A DNA stretch of 64,000 nucleotides from Zantedeschia hybrid cultivar (GCA_030544215.1 JARZZO010000014.1:35307734-35371733); one strand, 5' to 3'; counted from the first letter of the stretch, positions 33,347 to 45,946 are shown. A program made the numbers and translations. The notes: generated by a model from the sequence alone, not told the origin.

Positions 33347-35869
33347 TCACGAGAAGAGGTAAGGGAACTGCTCCCGCATCTCATCTTCTCGCTCCCAGGT
33401 TGCCTCACCTCCGGAACGGTACTGCCAAATCACCTTGACCAGCGGTACGACCTTGTTCCGCAAGACCTGCTCTCTGCGATCCTCAATACGAACCGGGTAC
33501 TCTGGAAATGATAGGTCCTCAGCGACCTCCAACTCTGAAAAGTCCAACACATGGGACGGATCCTGAACATACTTTCTCAATAAGGACACATGGAACACAT
33601 CGTGCACTCCTGCCAGACTGGGCGGCAAGGCCAACTGATACGCGGTTTCCCCAATTCGAGCAAGAATGGGAAAAGGTCCAATATATCGCGGACTCAGCTT
33701 GCCTCGCTTCCCGAATCTCATCACACCCTTGGAGGGTGAGACTCGGAGAAACACGTGGTCCCCAATCTCAAACTCAAGTGATCTCCGTCGGATGTCGGCA
33801 TAACTCTTCTGTCTACTCTGAGCTGCGGTCAACCTCTGTCGAACTGTCCTGGCGACCTCAGCACACTGCTGTACCAACTCGGGTCCTGCAATCTGCCTCT
33901 CACCGATCTCAGACCAACACACCGGTGATCGACACGGCCGCCCATACAAAGCCTCATAAGGCGCCATGCCGATGCTAGAATGGTAGCTGTTGTTGTAGGC
34001 AAATTCCACAGTGGACAAATGCTGCACCCAAGAACCTCCCCAGTCTAGACAACAAGCTCTGAGCATATCTTCCAATGTCTGAATAGTTCTTTCCGACTGC
34101 CCGTCAGTCTCGGGATGGTAAGCTGAGCTGAAAGCCAACTGAGTCCCCAATGCCTGCTGAAAGTTCTTCCAGAATTTGGAAGTAAACCTCGGATCTCGAT
34201 CTGATACAATGGACAAGGGGACCCCGTGCAGAGAGATGATCCGGTCTACAAACAATTTTGCCAACTTGCCGACCGACCAGTCCTTCCTAATAGCTAGGAA
34301 GTGTGCCAACTTGGTCAGCCGATCTACGATGACCCAGATAGCATCTCTCCTGCTAGGAGATGTAGGCAATCCCATCACGAAGTCCATAGTCACATGCTCC
34401 CATTTCCACTCTGGAATCGGCAAAGGCTGTAGCAATCCACCAGGTCTCTGATGCTCGGCCTTGACCTGCTGACAAGTCATGCATCTGGCCACATACTCAG
34501 CCACATCTCTCTTCATACCGGGCCACCAGAAGTGCCTCCTCAAACAGTGATACATCTTTGTTGTCCCGGGATGCACTGCGTACCTCGATCGGTGCGCCTC
34601 ATCAAGAACACATCTGCGCACATCTTCCTCAGTCGGGACATAGAGTCTGCCTCTGAATCTGACGGTACCATCATCCCATAACTCAACCTCAGACCTCTGG
34701 AGAATCTGGGGTAACTCCGCATCTACCCTCTGAGCCTCAATAACTGCATGATACACTGCTGGTCTCACAGTCAAACTGACCAGCACAGCTCTGTCACCTT
34801 CACGTGGAACCCTAAAGGAAGATTCCACCACTTGCTCGAATAATTTCCACTCCTGAATCATGAGGTATGACATGACCGTCTTCCGACTCAAAGCGTCTGC
34901 CACCACATTCGCTTTGCCCGGATGATAAGAAAGGTCAAAGTCATAGTCTTTAATGAACTCCATCCATCTTCGCTGCCTCAAATTCAGATCCCTCTGTGTG
35001 AACACATATTTCAAGCTCTTGTGATCTGTAAAAACCTGAAATTTCTCCCCATACAAGTAATGCCTCCAAATCTTTAGTGCAAACACCACAGCCGCAAGCT
35101 CCAAATCATGAGTGGGATAGTTTTCTTCATGCTTCTTCAGCTGCCGAGAAGCATAAGCAACTACCCTGCCATGCTGCATATGGACTGCTCCCAAACCTCG
35201 ACGGGACGCATCCGAGTAAACCACAAATCCTCCTGACCCAGATGGAAGCACCAGTACTGGGGCTGACGTGAGACGAGTTTTTAGCTCGGTAAAACTCTGC
35301 TCACAATCCTCTGTCCACACAAAACGAACTCCCTTTCGAGTCAGCCTCGACAAGGGGATCGCTATCGAAGAGAATCCTTGAACAAACCGTCTGTAATACC
35401 CAGCAAGCCCCAGAAAGCTCCTGATCTCGGTCACTGAAGTCGGCCTGTTCCAGTCCATCACTGCCTCTATCTTCGCTGGGTCTACTGCGATACCTTCACC
35501 AGAAATAACGTGCCCAAGAAAGTGCACCTCGCTCAGCCAAAATTCACATTTGCTGAATTTGGCATAGAGTCGATGCTCCCTCAGGACCTGCAATACTGCC
35601 CGAAGATGGGCGGTATGCTCTTCCTCAGAAGAAGAATAGATCAGGATATCATCTATAAACACAACCACAAACTGGTCCAGATAAGTCCTGAAGACTCGGT
35701 TCATTAGCTCCATAAAGGCCGCCGGAGCATTGGTCAGGCCAAAGGGCATAACCAAAAACTCATAATGTCCATACCGAGTTCTGAAAGCCGTCTTGCTGAC
35801 ATCCACATCCCGGATCCTCATCTGATAATATCCGGATCTCAAGTCGATCTTGGAAAATACCCTCGCGGA
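33347..35869 (-). pseudogene. Tekay Pol: RT, RNase H, integrase and chromodomain
   Basis: Continues in frame after a TAG at 35870-35872. RT fingers/palm include DLRSGYYQM, FGLTNAPAAFMELMN and VVFIDDILIYS. RNase H has VVYSDASRRGLG, LELAAVVFALK and TDHKSLKY. Integrase has the H2C2 zinc region (HPGTTKMYHCLRRHFWW ... CMTCQQVK) and the catalytic triad in MDFVMGLP, SDRDPRFTS and GQSERTIQTLE, all intact. The C-terminus (QVLRNKVVPLVKVIW, EATWEREDEM) is the chromodomain-like tail of the Tekay clade, thought to direct insertion to heterochromatin. Apart from the one upstream amber codon the frame is open for 831 codons. Confidence 0.95.
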
Positions 35870-37852
35870 CTACAGCTGATCCATCAAATCATCAATTCTT
35901 GGAAGTGGGTATTTATTCTTTATTGTAACATGGTTCAGCTGCCTATAATCAATGCACAACCTCAGAGAACCATCTTTCTTTCTAACGAATAGGACTGGAG
36001 CACCCCATGGTGATGTGCTGGGGCGAATGAAACCCTTATTCAACAGCTCCTGCAACTGTGCCTTCAACTCGGCGAGTTCGGCTGGCGCCATCCGATACGG
36101 GGCCTTAGACAAGGGCGCCGTACCTGGTGCAAGCTCGATGGTGAATTCGACCTCTCGCTGAGGAGGAAGGCCAGGCAGCTCCTCAGGAAAAACATCAATG
36201 AATTCACACACAACAGGTACCTCCTCAAGGCTGAGACTAACCCGGACATCGGAGACAACAACAGAGGCAAGGAAAGGCTCACAGCCACCATCAAGCAACC
36301 TCCGTGCCTTACAGGCAGAAATAAGAATACCTCGGGAAGAAAGCCTAATACCTTGGAAGAAGAAGGTCGGGATGCCCGGAATGGAGAATCGCACCCTGTT
36401 CTTGTGGCAGTCCACCTCTGCATAAAAGGCTTCCAACCAATCCATACCCAGGATGACATCAAAGTCTCGAATGGCAAGCACAACCAACCGGGCAGGGAGC
36501 ACATGACCCTCAATGGTCAAGGGAACATTCCTCAAGCAGTTATAAGATATCATATAGTCTCCAGAAGGAACCTCCACCATCAAACCATCAGATAATTCAA
36601 CAACAGGCGCAGAAAGGATATCTAAGAACTGCTCAGAAATAAAAGAGTGTGAAGCTCCTGAATCAATCAATACGTGAGCAGAGTTCCCAAGGACAGAAAG
36701 TGTACCTTCCACCAAGTTGGACGCGCGAGCCTCCCTCCTGGTGATAGCTAACACTCTCCCCTGGGTCCTCGGCTTCTTCTGCTCGCCTGAACCATGACCC
36801 TGACCATACCCCTGCGGGCACTGCCTCGCCAAGTGGCCCTGCTGGCCGCAAGCGAAACATCTCCTGGGAAGAGTGGGACACTGAGTCCCACCATGGGTAC
36901 CACCACACTGCTGACAAACTGCCGGAAGCCTCTGAGCTGGCTCCTGCCGTGCACTGGACACTGTCTGACTTTGCTGCCCCTGTCTGGGCTGGCTGCCGCC
37001 GCTGCTGCCGCTACTGCTGCCACCACCCCTGAAAAACCTCCTGAATCGGGAGCCGAGAGAGGACGATCCCGATCCGACTGAAGGAGCCGGTGCCGCTGCT
37101 TTACCCCTGCCCCGAGATGGCCCCTGGACAGTCTGCCCTCTCTCCCGGGCCGACTGGATCTGCTGAGCCTCTACAGCTGCTGCACGCCTAACTGCTGACG
37201 CCAAGTCTGTACAACAATGGGACGCCACGAAGTTCCTCAAACTGAGCCTAAGCCCATCCACAAACCTCTCCGCGCGACGTTCCTCGTCCTGAGATATGAA
37301 AGGCACGAATCGTCCCAGCGAAACAAACTTCGCCTCGTATTCAAGTACTGTCATGCTCCCCTGTGTCAGATCCATGAACTCCCTCTCCTTGGCCCTCTGG
37401 ACATGTCTAGGGAAATACTGTGCATTAAACTCCTTGACAAAGGTCTCCCAAGATATCTCCCTAAGACTCCTGTCCCCATAGGACAAACTCTTCAAGGTGG
37501 TCCACCAGTCGTAGGCGCTATCCTTCAGCATGAAGGTAGCTAACGGGGTCCGTTCTACTGCAGCACAATCCATGGTGTCAAAGGTCTTCTCTATCTCTCT
37601 AAGCCAATGGATGGCCTCGTCAGGGTCGGGACGACCGGTGAAGTGAGGTGGCCTCAGCTTCAGAAACTGCTCAAGTGTAGCGGTGGACCCTCCCCGCGCA
37701 CTGGAACCCTCACTAGGGTCTCGTGTCTGATAACGAGCCATAGTGTCCATCATCGCCTCCATGAACTACTCAACACTCGGCCTCCCGGCCTCGGACCCAC
37801 TAGGGACATCTCCCTGCTCTCGGATAACTGGCATCCTCCTTCTGGGAGCCAT
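35870..37852 (-). pseudogene. Tekay Gag, protease and start of RT
   Basis: The natural start is the ATG at 37852 (reads MAPRRRMPVIREQG). A TAG at 37766-37768 interrupts it 28 codons in, then the frame is open to TAG 35870-35872, where relatives have Gln. Gag has FTGRPDPDEAIHWLREIEK and WETFVKEFNAQYFP, and a CCHC knuckle CFACGQQGHLARQC. The protease motif is VLIDSGASHSFIS. RT begins with LLNKGFIRPSTSPWGAP and LCIDYRQLN. Both stops are explained by CAG-to-TAG. With two changes it is a one-frame Gag-Pol. Confidence 0.93.
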
Positions 37853-37994
37853 CTACTCGCCTACAATTACAAAATCAAAAAGTTCTAATTAGAATCCTAA
37901 AACCTATGCTACCGACGTGCCTGTACGGGATAATGTATTTATTTGCCGAATTTACAATATTTAACCTAGTTATTTATTTATTTGCCAGACCGTA

Positions 37995-38009
37995 TGCTCT
38001 GATACCAAC
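37995..38009 (-). other. Primer binding site (initiator Met tRNA) of the Tekay element
   Basis: Minus strand reads TTGGTATCAGAGCAT just inside the 5' LTR, complementary to initiator methionine tRNA. Confidence 0.85.
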
Positions 38010-40337
38010 TGTAACGACCCGCCACCCTATAATCGGGGATCCGATTACTAAATGGGTACCGAATCATTAATTTGGAACCAAACCAGGATCTAGTAAGTCT
38101 GGGAAATAAATAATAAACTAAGCTAAACATCCACATCGCATTGAATTGAAATGAAAGTGCAGGAAATTAAAATTATTACAATGCGACTCGATTACAGCAA
38201 ATAATTACATACTCCAGCTGAAAGGAAATAATTAAACATACAGGCCAGAAATAAATAACAACTACATCGGGGCATACCCCGGAACGACTGCCGAAGACGT
38301 ACACCACACGGCTGCACACACCGCTCTAAGTCTGCTGGGAGTCCTCACCTGAAAACCGCAGGGGTGAGTCTCAAGAACAAGACTCAGTAGGGATCCTTCG
38401 ATCCCCACTGCCCACGCACACACCCACAAGTGTAAAGTACAGCTAACGGTGAAGCAATAAGTGTAGTGGCAGGTACAATTCCTAATTCTCTACGTGAGAA
38501 TACATGCAATTGCAATTATAATAATCATGCACATTCTAAACCAGCCGTTAGAAAGTCTACAACCGTCATCTCGATAGAACCCGCCGACCGTGCAAACAAC
38601 GGTGGGAAAACCTCGACCCGCTGAGACCAAGGAGTAGCCCCTCGGATAGCACGCTCGCTACTCCGGCCCAACTGGCTCAGGTGACTACCCCTTCCCCCAG
38701 CATGAGTGACTCTCCGAATGTACCACTCCGACACCGGTACTAGCTGACCCCGGGGTTCACCAGGTGACCCTCTCTCGCTAGGCGTCACCCCGCCCACGCC
38801 CCCACCGGCGCTGTGCTCACGCCCCCACCAGCACAGGGTGATAAAGTGCTACAATGTCACTCCAGGTCCACAGTAACTGAAAACCCAACACAGTGCGATC
38901 CGGTCACGTGAAAAGCTCGCGATCGCATAACACACATAGAACCATCCGATCTTGAGGAATCCATCTCTTTCGGGTGCACTAAGACATGTGCTAACCATCT
39001 ATCTAGCAGTATGAACACGTTTTACAGGCATGCATTAGTGAGATTCTGTCTTGAATTGCGTCGACCAAGGTCGACGCCATTCAAGCTCCAAGTACAGGTT
39101 TATATAAATCAGTCTTCAGATTCTGGCCTTAAAAGGCGTCGACACCAGTAGTCGCCTTTTAAAAGGCGTCGACATCCCTAGACGCCATTCAACACGAAAA
39201 TCCGGAATTTCCAAGAGCTTTACTAAGGGAATTTCTGTGGTTAAAACGCGTCATGGACGCCTGACGCCATTCAAAAATGCGTCGTTTACCCATGACGCCA
39301 TTTAGCCACAGAATCCCCGACCGGGCAATCTGCCTGTCAGTCGATTCCTGTCTAAAAGGCGTCGTGATGGCCCGACGCCCTTCAAAAAGGCGTCGTCCAT
39401 GCACGACGTCTTTCAACCCCAGGAACCAGGAACGCCCTAAACCCGAGGGCTCCCTTTCTAACCCCAAATAACCCCAAAAATCATTCAAACTGGAGGGGAA
39501 ACGGAGAGCAAGACCATTCATAAGCAAACACCCCCATAGAAAACCTAAACATGCTCATTCTAACCCCCAAAACCGAAGTTCTACCACATGCATCTCGAGG
39601 AAAACATGATCTTAAACATAACGCTACGGGGAACGTCACCCTACCGAACACTCGAACTCCTCCAAGCTTCACGCCGTCCACCCTTCTTGCCCCACGCCGC
39701 CGCCGGTACCGCCGTGGTCGTCCCTGCTCCACCGTGACGTCGGCCGCCGTCCGGAGAGTAGAACGCCGCAGTGGAAGTGGAGGTGGTAGTGGTGTGAGTT
39801 AGGTAGAGGATGGAGTGGAGGGAGAGGCGAAATGGTGGGAGGAAAAGAGGGAGGAGGAGGTGGCCGCCGCCGGTCGCCGGAGGAGGAGGAGAGAAGGAGA
39901 GTAGGAGAAAATGAGAGAAAGAAGGAGGGATCACGGGGTTAACCAGAAACTGGCTAAAACGCGTCGACATCTACGGACGCCAATCAGGTGATGTGACGGC
40001 CGCTCTGACAAGATTCTGAAACGCGTCGTCCTACACAGACGCCATTCGGACAATTTGTCAGGGCCGTACTCTGACACACCCAGAGTCGCAGTCTGAAAGG
40101 CGTCGTCCTCCGCAGACGCCATTCAGACGACCTGACAGGGCCGTACACACGCGGCCCAAGGCCAACCCCCGTGGCACCTACGTGGCAGCACCTGAAAATG
40201 CGTCTGCCAAGGTGGACGCCGTTTAAAACGCGCCGCCAGGTCCTGACGCGATTCAACACAGAACTTCCACCCCCCCACAAGGGTTAGAACAACAGGTTCT
40301 GACCCGAAAACCGGATCCGAAAGTCTCGATCCTTACA
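38010..40337 (-). repeat. 5' LTR of the Tekay element
   Basis: Same 2328-bp length as the 3' LTR and nearly identical. Differences seen by eye include 38296 (G for C), 38618 (G for A), 39227 (A for C), 40043 (A for T) and 40231 (C for T). All type A palindromes are retained (39051-39416 and 39954-40258). Confidence 0.96.
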
Positions 40338-40497
40338 CTGCGCATCAATCCCAAGGCCAAAACCTCATCTCTTGGCCCCCAAATCATACCCGCAGCTCCA
40401 AATCTGTAAATCATCATCAAATAAAACATAAAATCAAGTTATCCCACAAAAAATCCAATAAAATAACGCACGAACAAAAAATCCACAGTTCAGACTT

Positions 40498-41710
40498 GAG
40501 TCTGCGCACCCAGGCACAGACTCAACCCTGAAATTCACAAAAAATAAAAAAGCAACTTCCCGAGCACTAAAAGATGATCTAAAACTCTCTAAAAATCAAG
40601 TTTATTCTTATATATCATAATATCAAATAAAAACACCAAGTTGTTCTTGAAAAAATGCACAAAACAACTAAAAACACAATGGTGACAAAAGAGTCTGCGC
40701 TACCCAGCGTAGACTCAATCCTGAAATCCCAAATTTGGCCTTTTTAACCTTAAATTCCCTCCAAATTAAATCCAAAAATTTACATAAAAAACTTTATACT
40801 TTATATAAGTCCAAAACCTAAATAAAAGCTTAAAAATCTTTTTGCAAAAAATATAAAAAATGTGTAAACACTTTGATAAATAATGAGTCTGCGCTCTATA
40901 GTGCAGATTCAACTCTAAATTCTTAAAATCTGGTATTTTGGTCATTAAATTCCCATCAAATCAAATCAAAATCTTAAGAATAAACCCTATATTTTCCACA
41001 AAACAAAACCCAAAGAAAAATGATAACTTTTCTCCTTGAAATTACCTAAAAATTTGAAAAAACAGGCTTGTGACAGATGAGTCTACGCCACCCTGCGCAG
41101 ACTCAACCCCTAATTGGTAAATTCCAATCTTTTCAACTCTAATTCCTTTAAAATTGAATAAAAAACCCCAAGATAAAATTAAAATACTTTCTATGAATAA
41201 AAAATCAAATAAAACTCAAATTTGCCCTTTTTCAAAATATAAAAAATACCTAAAAGAAATCTCATTTCAATTGAATTTGCACATCTTGCTTATCCTTCAA
41301 AAACCTATAACTTCAAAACAAAAAAAACATAAATCTTTGAAGTATTTTTCACTCAAATCAAATAAGAAAACATAAAAAACACTTTACAAATCAAATCTAA
41401 AATCTCTTCACTCAAAGAAATGTTTATTACACTCCCTTGATAAAAAATGTCATCCATCAATCAAAATACCATAAAAAAGATCTTGAATCCTCTCACAAAT
41501 CAAAAAATCAAAATAAACAGAAGCATTCTCATTGGTAACAAATGAGTCTGCGCATCCTTGTGCAGACTCAACTTCATGTTCACTTCCAAACATAAAAAAT
41601 TCAACAAGTTATCAATGCATCCACATAAATCAATCCAAAAAGACTAAAAAATGTCTCTCATCATTATCCATCAATAAAAGTCAATAAATCAAGTCTTGCG
41701 CAGACTCAAC
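40498..41710. repeat. Type B spaced-palindrome array, right part
   Basis: Units start at 40498, 40691, 40885, 41079 and 41544, with a collapsed unit at 41691. The first spacings are 193, 194 and 194. Each full unit is 26 bp: GAGTCTGCGC-like arm, six bases, GYGYAGACTC-like arm. The A/T-rich sequence between units is poorly conserved while the palindrome is well conserved. Confidence 0.8.
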
Positions 41711-42022
41711 TCTAAACTAAAAAAAAAGTTTTCTTCTCAAATAAAAATTGAAATTCATTCATTTTTCGAATGCAATCTTGTATATATCTTACTTATATCA
41801 TTTCAAAGGGTGTTATTCTATTCTTCCGACGATTAATCAAGGGTTTTCCTCTAAGGAGGATGTAATTAACGCTATTCCATTTATGGGTAGCGGGATTAGG
41901 TCTAAAAACTACGCAATCATCTAATTGAGTCAGGTAATGCGCACAAATAACAAATCTAAATCTAAATCAAAAAATCAAGATGAAGTGCATTTTTTCCCTA
42001 AAAAATGTACGACAATCTCTTT

Positions 42023-42042
42023 TGGCACGCCCGGTGGGACCT
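42023..42042 (+). other. Primer-site region of element C
   Basis: TGGCACGCCCGGTGGGACCT follows the presumed LTR end by a few bases. This sequence type is common just after the 5' LTR in plant Tat-like elements. I cannot name the priming tRNA with confidence. Confidence 0.55.
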
Positions 42043-42133
42043 GTCCTCCCTTCATCTTCTCGTCGGAAGAATAAGGATAACACCCATTCTTTGAAGTTAT
42101 TGATTATCTCTTTGTTGTATTACCGGAGACTCA

Positions 42134-43280
42134 ATGGAATCAAAAGTTTTCTTCGGCCCTCTGATGGTCGAGAACCATGCTCGCTATGGCTACCTGGCGG
42201 TACCTGTGGCATTCGAGAGCTTCCCTCCCGTCATTGGTTTTCCGAATTTTCTCGAGGTGGTCTTCATGCAACCTGAGATTATATCTGATATACCTCAAGT
42301 GCAAATAGTCAACTGTTGTACTGTTCACAGTCATGCTGCATCATCTTCAACACAATACCGGGGAAATATCCGAAAAGGTCAAAATCCCCAACTCAAATCA
42401 AAGGTAGTCTCTGCACAATGGTCCAGGACCAAAAAATCAATTCTTGTTGGGAGCCTACGGATCTTTTTAGACGGCAGCAAAGTTGATACTTCCAAAGACC
42501 AACTAGTTCCAAATATTCCAGTTCAAAACTCATTCCAGGTCTTTGAAGACATGGACAGAGAAAGAATGAAAAATGAAAGAAAAGAAAAAATAAAAGCTAA
42601 GATTCAGATGTCGGAAAAGCAAGAAAGAAACCCCAAACCAGCTTATTGTTATGGGGCGAAATATTATCAAGAGCCACCAGCAAAACAAATCTGGGTACCC
42701 AAACATCAAGAAGACCAATATGCACAAGAAAAATCAAAGCCAATCTTCCAGTCACAAAGGCGGCAAATATGGAAACCAATTCAAAGGCAGCTACCTCATG
42801 CTGAGTTGCCAAAAAGAAAGAAGTCAAAAGAAAGATATGAAAACGAAGAGTCGAAAAAGCCTTCAAAAACATCTATATTCCAAAGGTTGCAGCCGAAACC
42901 TCCTTCCACAAGGAGATCAACAGAATTCACCCAAGGAAGCCTGATGATTTATTCATGTCATACTATCAACAAGTATGGGGTACTCCCTGAAAATCCAGAA
43001 GAAATAAGAGATTTAGCCTCAAGGCCTGATCTAGTTACCCAAAGAATGCAAGTGGCAGCCATAGTTGCCCAAAATTTTCCTACCCTATTGGAAAACATTG
43101 ACGAGGAAGCAGAGCTATCTACAAATGTCATTGAAGCATCAGAAGAAACTCTTTCTGCACCAGCAGAGCAGCAGCTTCCACAGCAAATCAATCAGCAAAA
43201 AGAAGCAGAACCAAGCATAACTCAGTTGTTATTGTAAGAAATTGAGTTGTTGAAAAAGCAATTGAAAGAAAAAGATGCCT
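42134..43280 (+). pseudogene. Gag N-terminal extension of element C
   Basis: A 367-codon open frame starts MESKVFFGPLMVENHARYGY. It is basic in the middle (DRERMKNERKEKIKAKIQM, LPKRKKSKERYENEESKK) and acidic at the end. Two TAA codons at 43235-43237 and 43280-43282 interrupt a continuing frame (EIELLKKQLKEKDA between them) and both could be former CAA. It lies directly before the capsid-like region, so it is either the N-terminal part of Gag or a separate ORF upstream of gag, as some Ogre/Tat elements have. No domain recognised. Confidence 0.55.
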
Positions 43281-43282
43281 AA

Positions 43283-44854
43283 ATGCAGGGGGCGGGATGG
43301 GCTGGTAAAGAAGGAGGTGCTTCAACTTCCTCTTATCCTCGGGTGGCTAACCCTCCAGTTCCACCTCCTCCGTCTCAAAATCTTCTAAATATATCCATGC
43401 AGTCATCTAAGCCTGTGCCTATGAGTGAAACACCTGCATATATTCAAGTGTTCAATAGTCAAGCTGCTCCTGCAACAGTATTGCAAGACATTTGATCTCA
43501 AATTTTCCATTCCAAGCCTCCCAAGTTCAAGGAGTTAATTTCTTCCCAAATTTAGCAGATCCTGTTGTGGCTCAAAGGCTGATGCTAGAACAACTCATTG
43601 ATATGAAGCTGGCAGAAAGAGTGGAAGGTACATCCACAGTATACGATGTGTACAAAGTACCATATCCGGTGCATCATGCTATGAAGAGGCTTCCGCTGGG
43701 AATGACCAAAGTGCCCAAGTTTGAAAAATTCAATGGCCAAGGAAATCCAAAAGAACACTTGGCATATTATAATGGGGCAATAGGAGACCTAGCCACTGAT
43801 GAATCCTATATGCTGAAATTTTTTGGGTCTTCATTAACTGGACTCGCATTTGAATGGTATTCTTCTCTTCGGCGTGGTTCTGTTGCAGGGTGGGCCGACC
43901 TTCAGAAGCAATTTCAAAACAGATTTTTATCTGGTGGAGAGAGAGATCACTCTGGCAGAGCTATATACTGTGAAACAAGAAAACAATGAAAATGCTTCTA
44001 AATTCATTGCTAGGTGGAGGAATCTTAGCATGAAGTGCAAAAGACCACCATGTCAAGAAGATGCAGTGGTGATATACAAAAGTAATCTGAAAAATAAAGT
44101 CCTTGAAAGGCTGGTAGCCATTGAAATCAAATCTTTTGACAAATTGAATACTGTAGTATCAGAAGTTGAAAGTTTTTTGAGCCAATCCAGAAGTGAACCA
44201 AGCAACAACAAAGGAAAATTTGATAGAAGAAATGCTCCACGTGAGTCAAATACAGTAGATTTATCTACATTCATCACAGAGCAACAAAAAAAAGGTCCAG
44301 TCACGCAGGCCGAAACCAGCAACAATAAAGAGAAAGAAGTCCGAGCCTTATCTTCTCTCAGAGACAGAATGAACAGGCCATACAGCTTCCCCAAAGACAA
44401 AACTCATGTTCTATTTGAATGGGCACGAAAATACAATCAGATTGTGTCACCACAGTCGAAAAGGCCAGAAGATGCCAAAAGATCTAACGATCCAAATTAT
44501 TGTCCATATCACCAAATCATGGGACATCCTATTGAAGAATGCTATGTGTTCAAAGATGCAGTTGAAAAATTAATTCATAAAAGTGTCCTGAAGATGGGAG
44601 ATCATCTTGTCGATCCTCCGCAGCCTCATGCCTGGACAAAAGCAAATGTGGCATCTGTAAATGTGCATCATATGGTTCCTATTTACCAGTCATTAAGCTC
44701 AGAAACTACAGAAAGAAGCACACAAGCCACTTATGAGCAACTGGTACTTCAACCACCCCAAGCATCTCAGTGGCAAACAGTAAAAAAGAAGTCAAGATCT
44801 CATATCAAGCAAAAATCATCAAAAGTATATATCCATGGAGGTATTCCACGATAG
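43283..44854 (+). pseudogene. Gag capsid and zinc knuckle of element C
   Basis: Two overlapping frames (to 43987, and from about 43930 to 44852) form one gag: VPKFEKFNGQGNPKEHLAYY, LTGLAFEWYSSL, DLQKQFQNRFL, then a shift near 43940 and TLAELYTVKQENNENASKFIARWR. A knuckle-like CPYHQIMGHPIEEC follows near 44505. Stops also lie near 43493. This is the particle protein of element C, damaged by one frameshift. Confidence 0.8.
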
Positions 44855-45946
44855 CCGATATATGTTCAACCCGTCCCTCCACCAAATTTGGATAACATGA
44901 TATCCGATATGTCCAAAATGGCTTTATATACGCCGGTCAAAGCTGCAGCTTCAAGCAAAAAACAATATGTGTCCTCCCCTCAGCAGGAGTCATCCTAATC
45001 AAGTTCAAGTTACCCTGCTCCAGCAAGCAGTATATGGAAATGGGTAGATCCTCGTACTGTAAGGAGGGTTACCAACAGAAGAAGAAAGAGAGAAATACCA
45101 ATACCAATTCTACCTAAGGGTAAAGATCCGCTGTCAAAGTTGCAACAGCTAATAGATAGCTTGGATGAATATGAACAGCCTCAAAGAAAGCCAACAAAGC
45201 TGAAGCATTATATCCCATGGGAGAAACTTCAAAATATGACAATGAAGCAAATACATGAGGAAGCCTTATTCTGGCAACATGAAGTCAAAAAGCCGAAGAC
45301 TGATGATAATCAGGAAAATGGGAAAGAAGAGTAGGAAGGCATTTGCACTGCCATGTCTTGCAACACAATATCAACAATAAATGAAAGTGAAGATGATGAG
45401 GAGGAAGAAATCTTCCTTGCTCCGAAAATGGAAGTGATGGAAAGCTCTACATCAACTCCAAATGAGCAACATGTCACCCGCTCTGGCAAAAAGTGGGGAC
45501 GGAAGCCTCCATTGGCTACCACTCAAAAAATTATCCAGCTGCAGGGGGAAATACCATATGTCATCCCAGAACCAGAATTCAGAGGAATGGAATCCATGCC
45601 TTTGTCAAAAAGAAATGTTCAAATCCCGCCTCCACTCGGGCTGTATCTAGAAAATTCTGATCAAGAAAATGGGGTGTTACCCTCTTTATATGAATTTATG
45701 ACAGTTCAAAAGCCTACAAAGAAAAATAAACAAGTCCAGCAGCAGCCGTCTGAAGAACAAGACCCTCAGGTTGCCTCTCTAGATGTTCATGATAATGAAA
45801 AAGTAGAAAAGAAAGTCATCGGCTTACTAAAAAGGTTGCCATCCAAATTTACTGTGTGGGAAGTTTTGTCACTCAGTGAGGAATTGCAGAGTGCTCTCAT
45901 TGCAGCTTTAAAAACTCCTCAAATTTATGAAGCTCATGCAGCATAA
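44855..45946 (+). pseudogene. Gag-to-protease spacer of element C
   Basis: Broken frames rich in Lys, Glu, Pro and Gln, including ILPKGKDPLSKLQQLIDSLDEYEQP (45110-45184 region) and the long frame 45353-45946 ending ALIAALKTPQIYEAHAA. Separated by TAA and TAG codons that look like point changes. It has no enzyme motif and corresponds in position to the proline-rich spacer of element A. Confidence 0.5.

Larger units (their letters stand above)
30932..40337 (-). mobile_element. Young Tekay-type chromovirus, nearly intact
   Basis: 9406 bp with two 2328-bp LTRs, primer site, gag-pol polyprotein (37852-33347), polypurine tract, and target duplication CTGCG (30927-30931 and 40338-40342). I count about 14 base differences between the LTRs (about 0.6%), so insertion was recent. 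Only two nonsense codons were found in the polyprotein. It sits inside element C's LTR. Confidence 0.96.
27101..42014 (+). repeat. Very long 5' LTR of element C, split by a Tekay insertion
   Basis: Removing the Tekay element and one CTGCG copy leaves about 5.5 kb from TGAGCAAAG (27101) to TACGACA (about 42014), just before a primer-like TGGCACGCCCGGTGGGAC. It holds two sets of roughly 170-bp tandem repeats, a TATA box and a long array of spaced palindromes. Both boundaries are inferred from TG/CA, the break in element B and the primer region; no second LTR is available for comparison. Confidence 0.55.

Noticed and set aside
41154..41375. Lys/Asn-rich 73-codon frame
   Set aside because: A/T-rich LTR sequence between type B palindromes with no sign of coding constraint.
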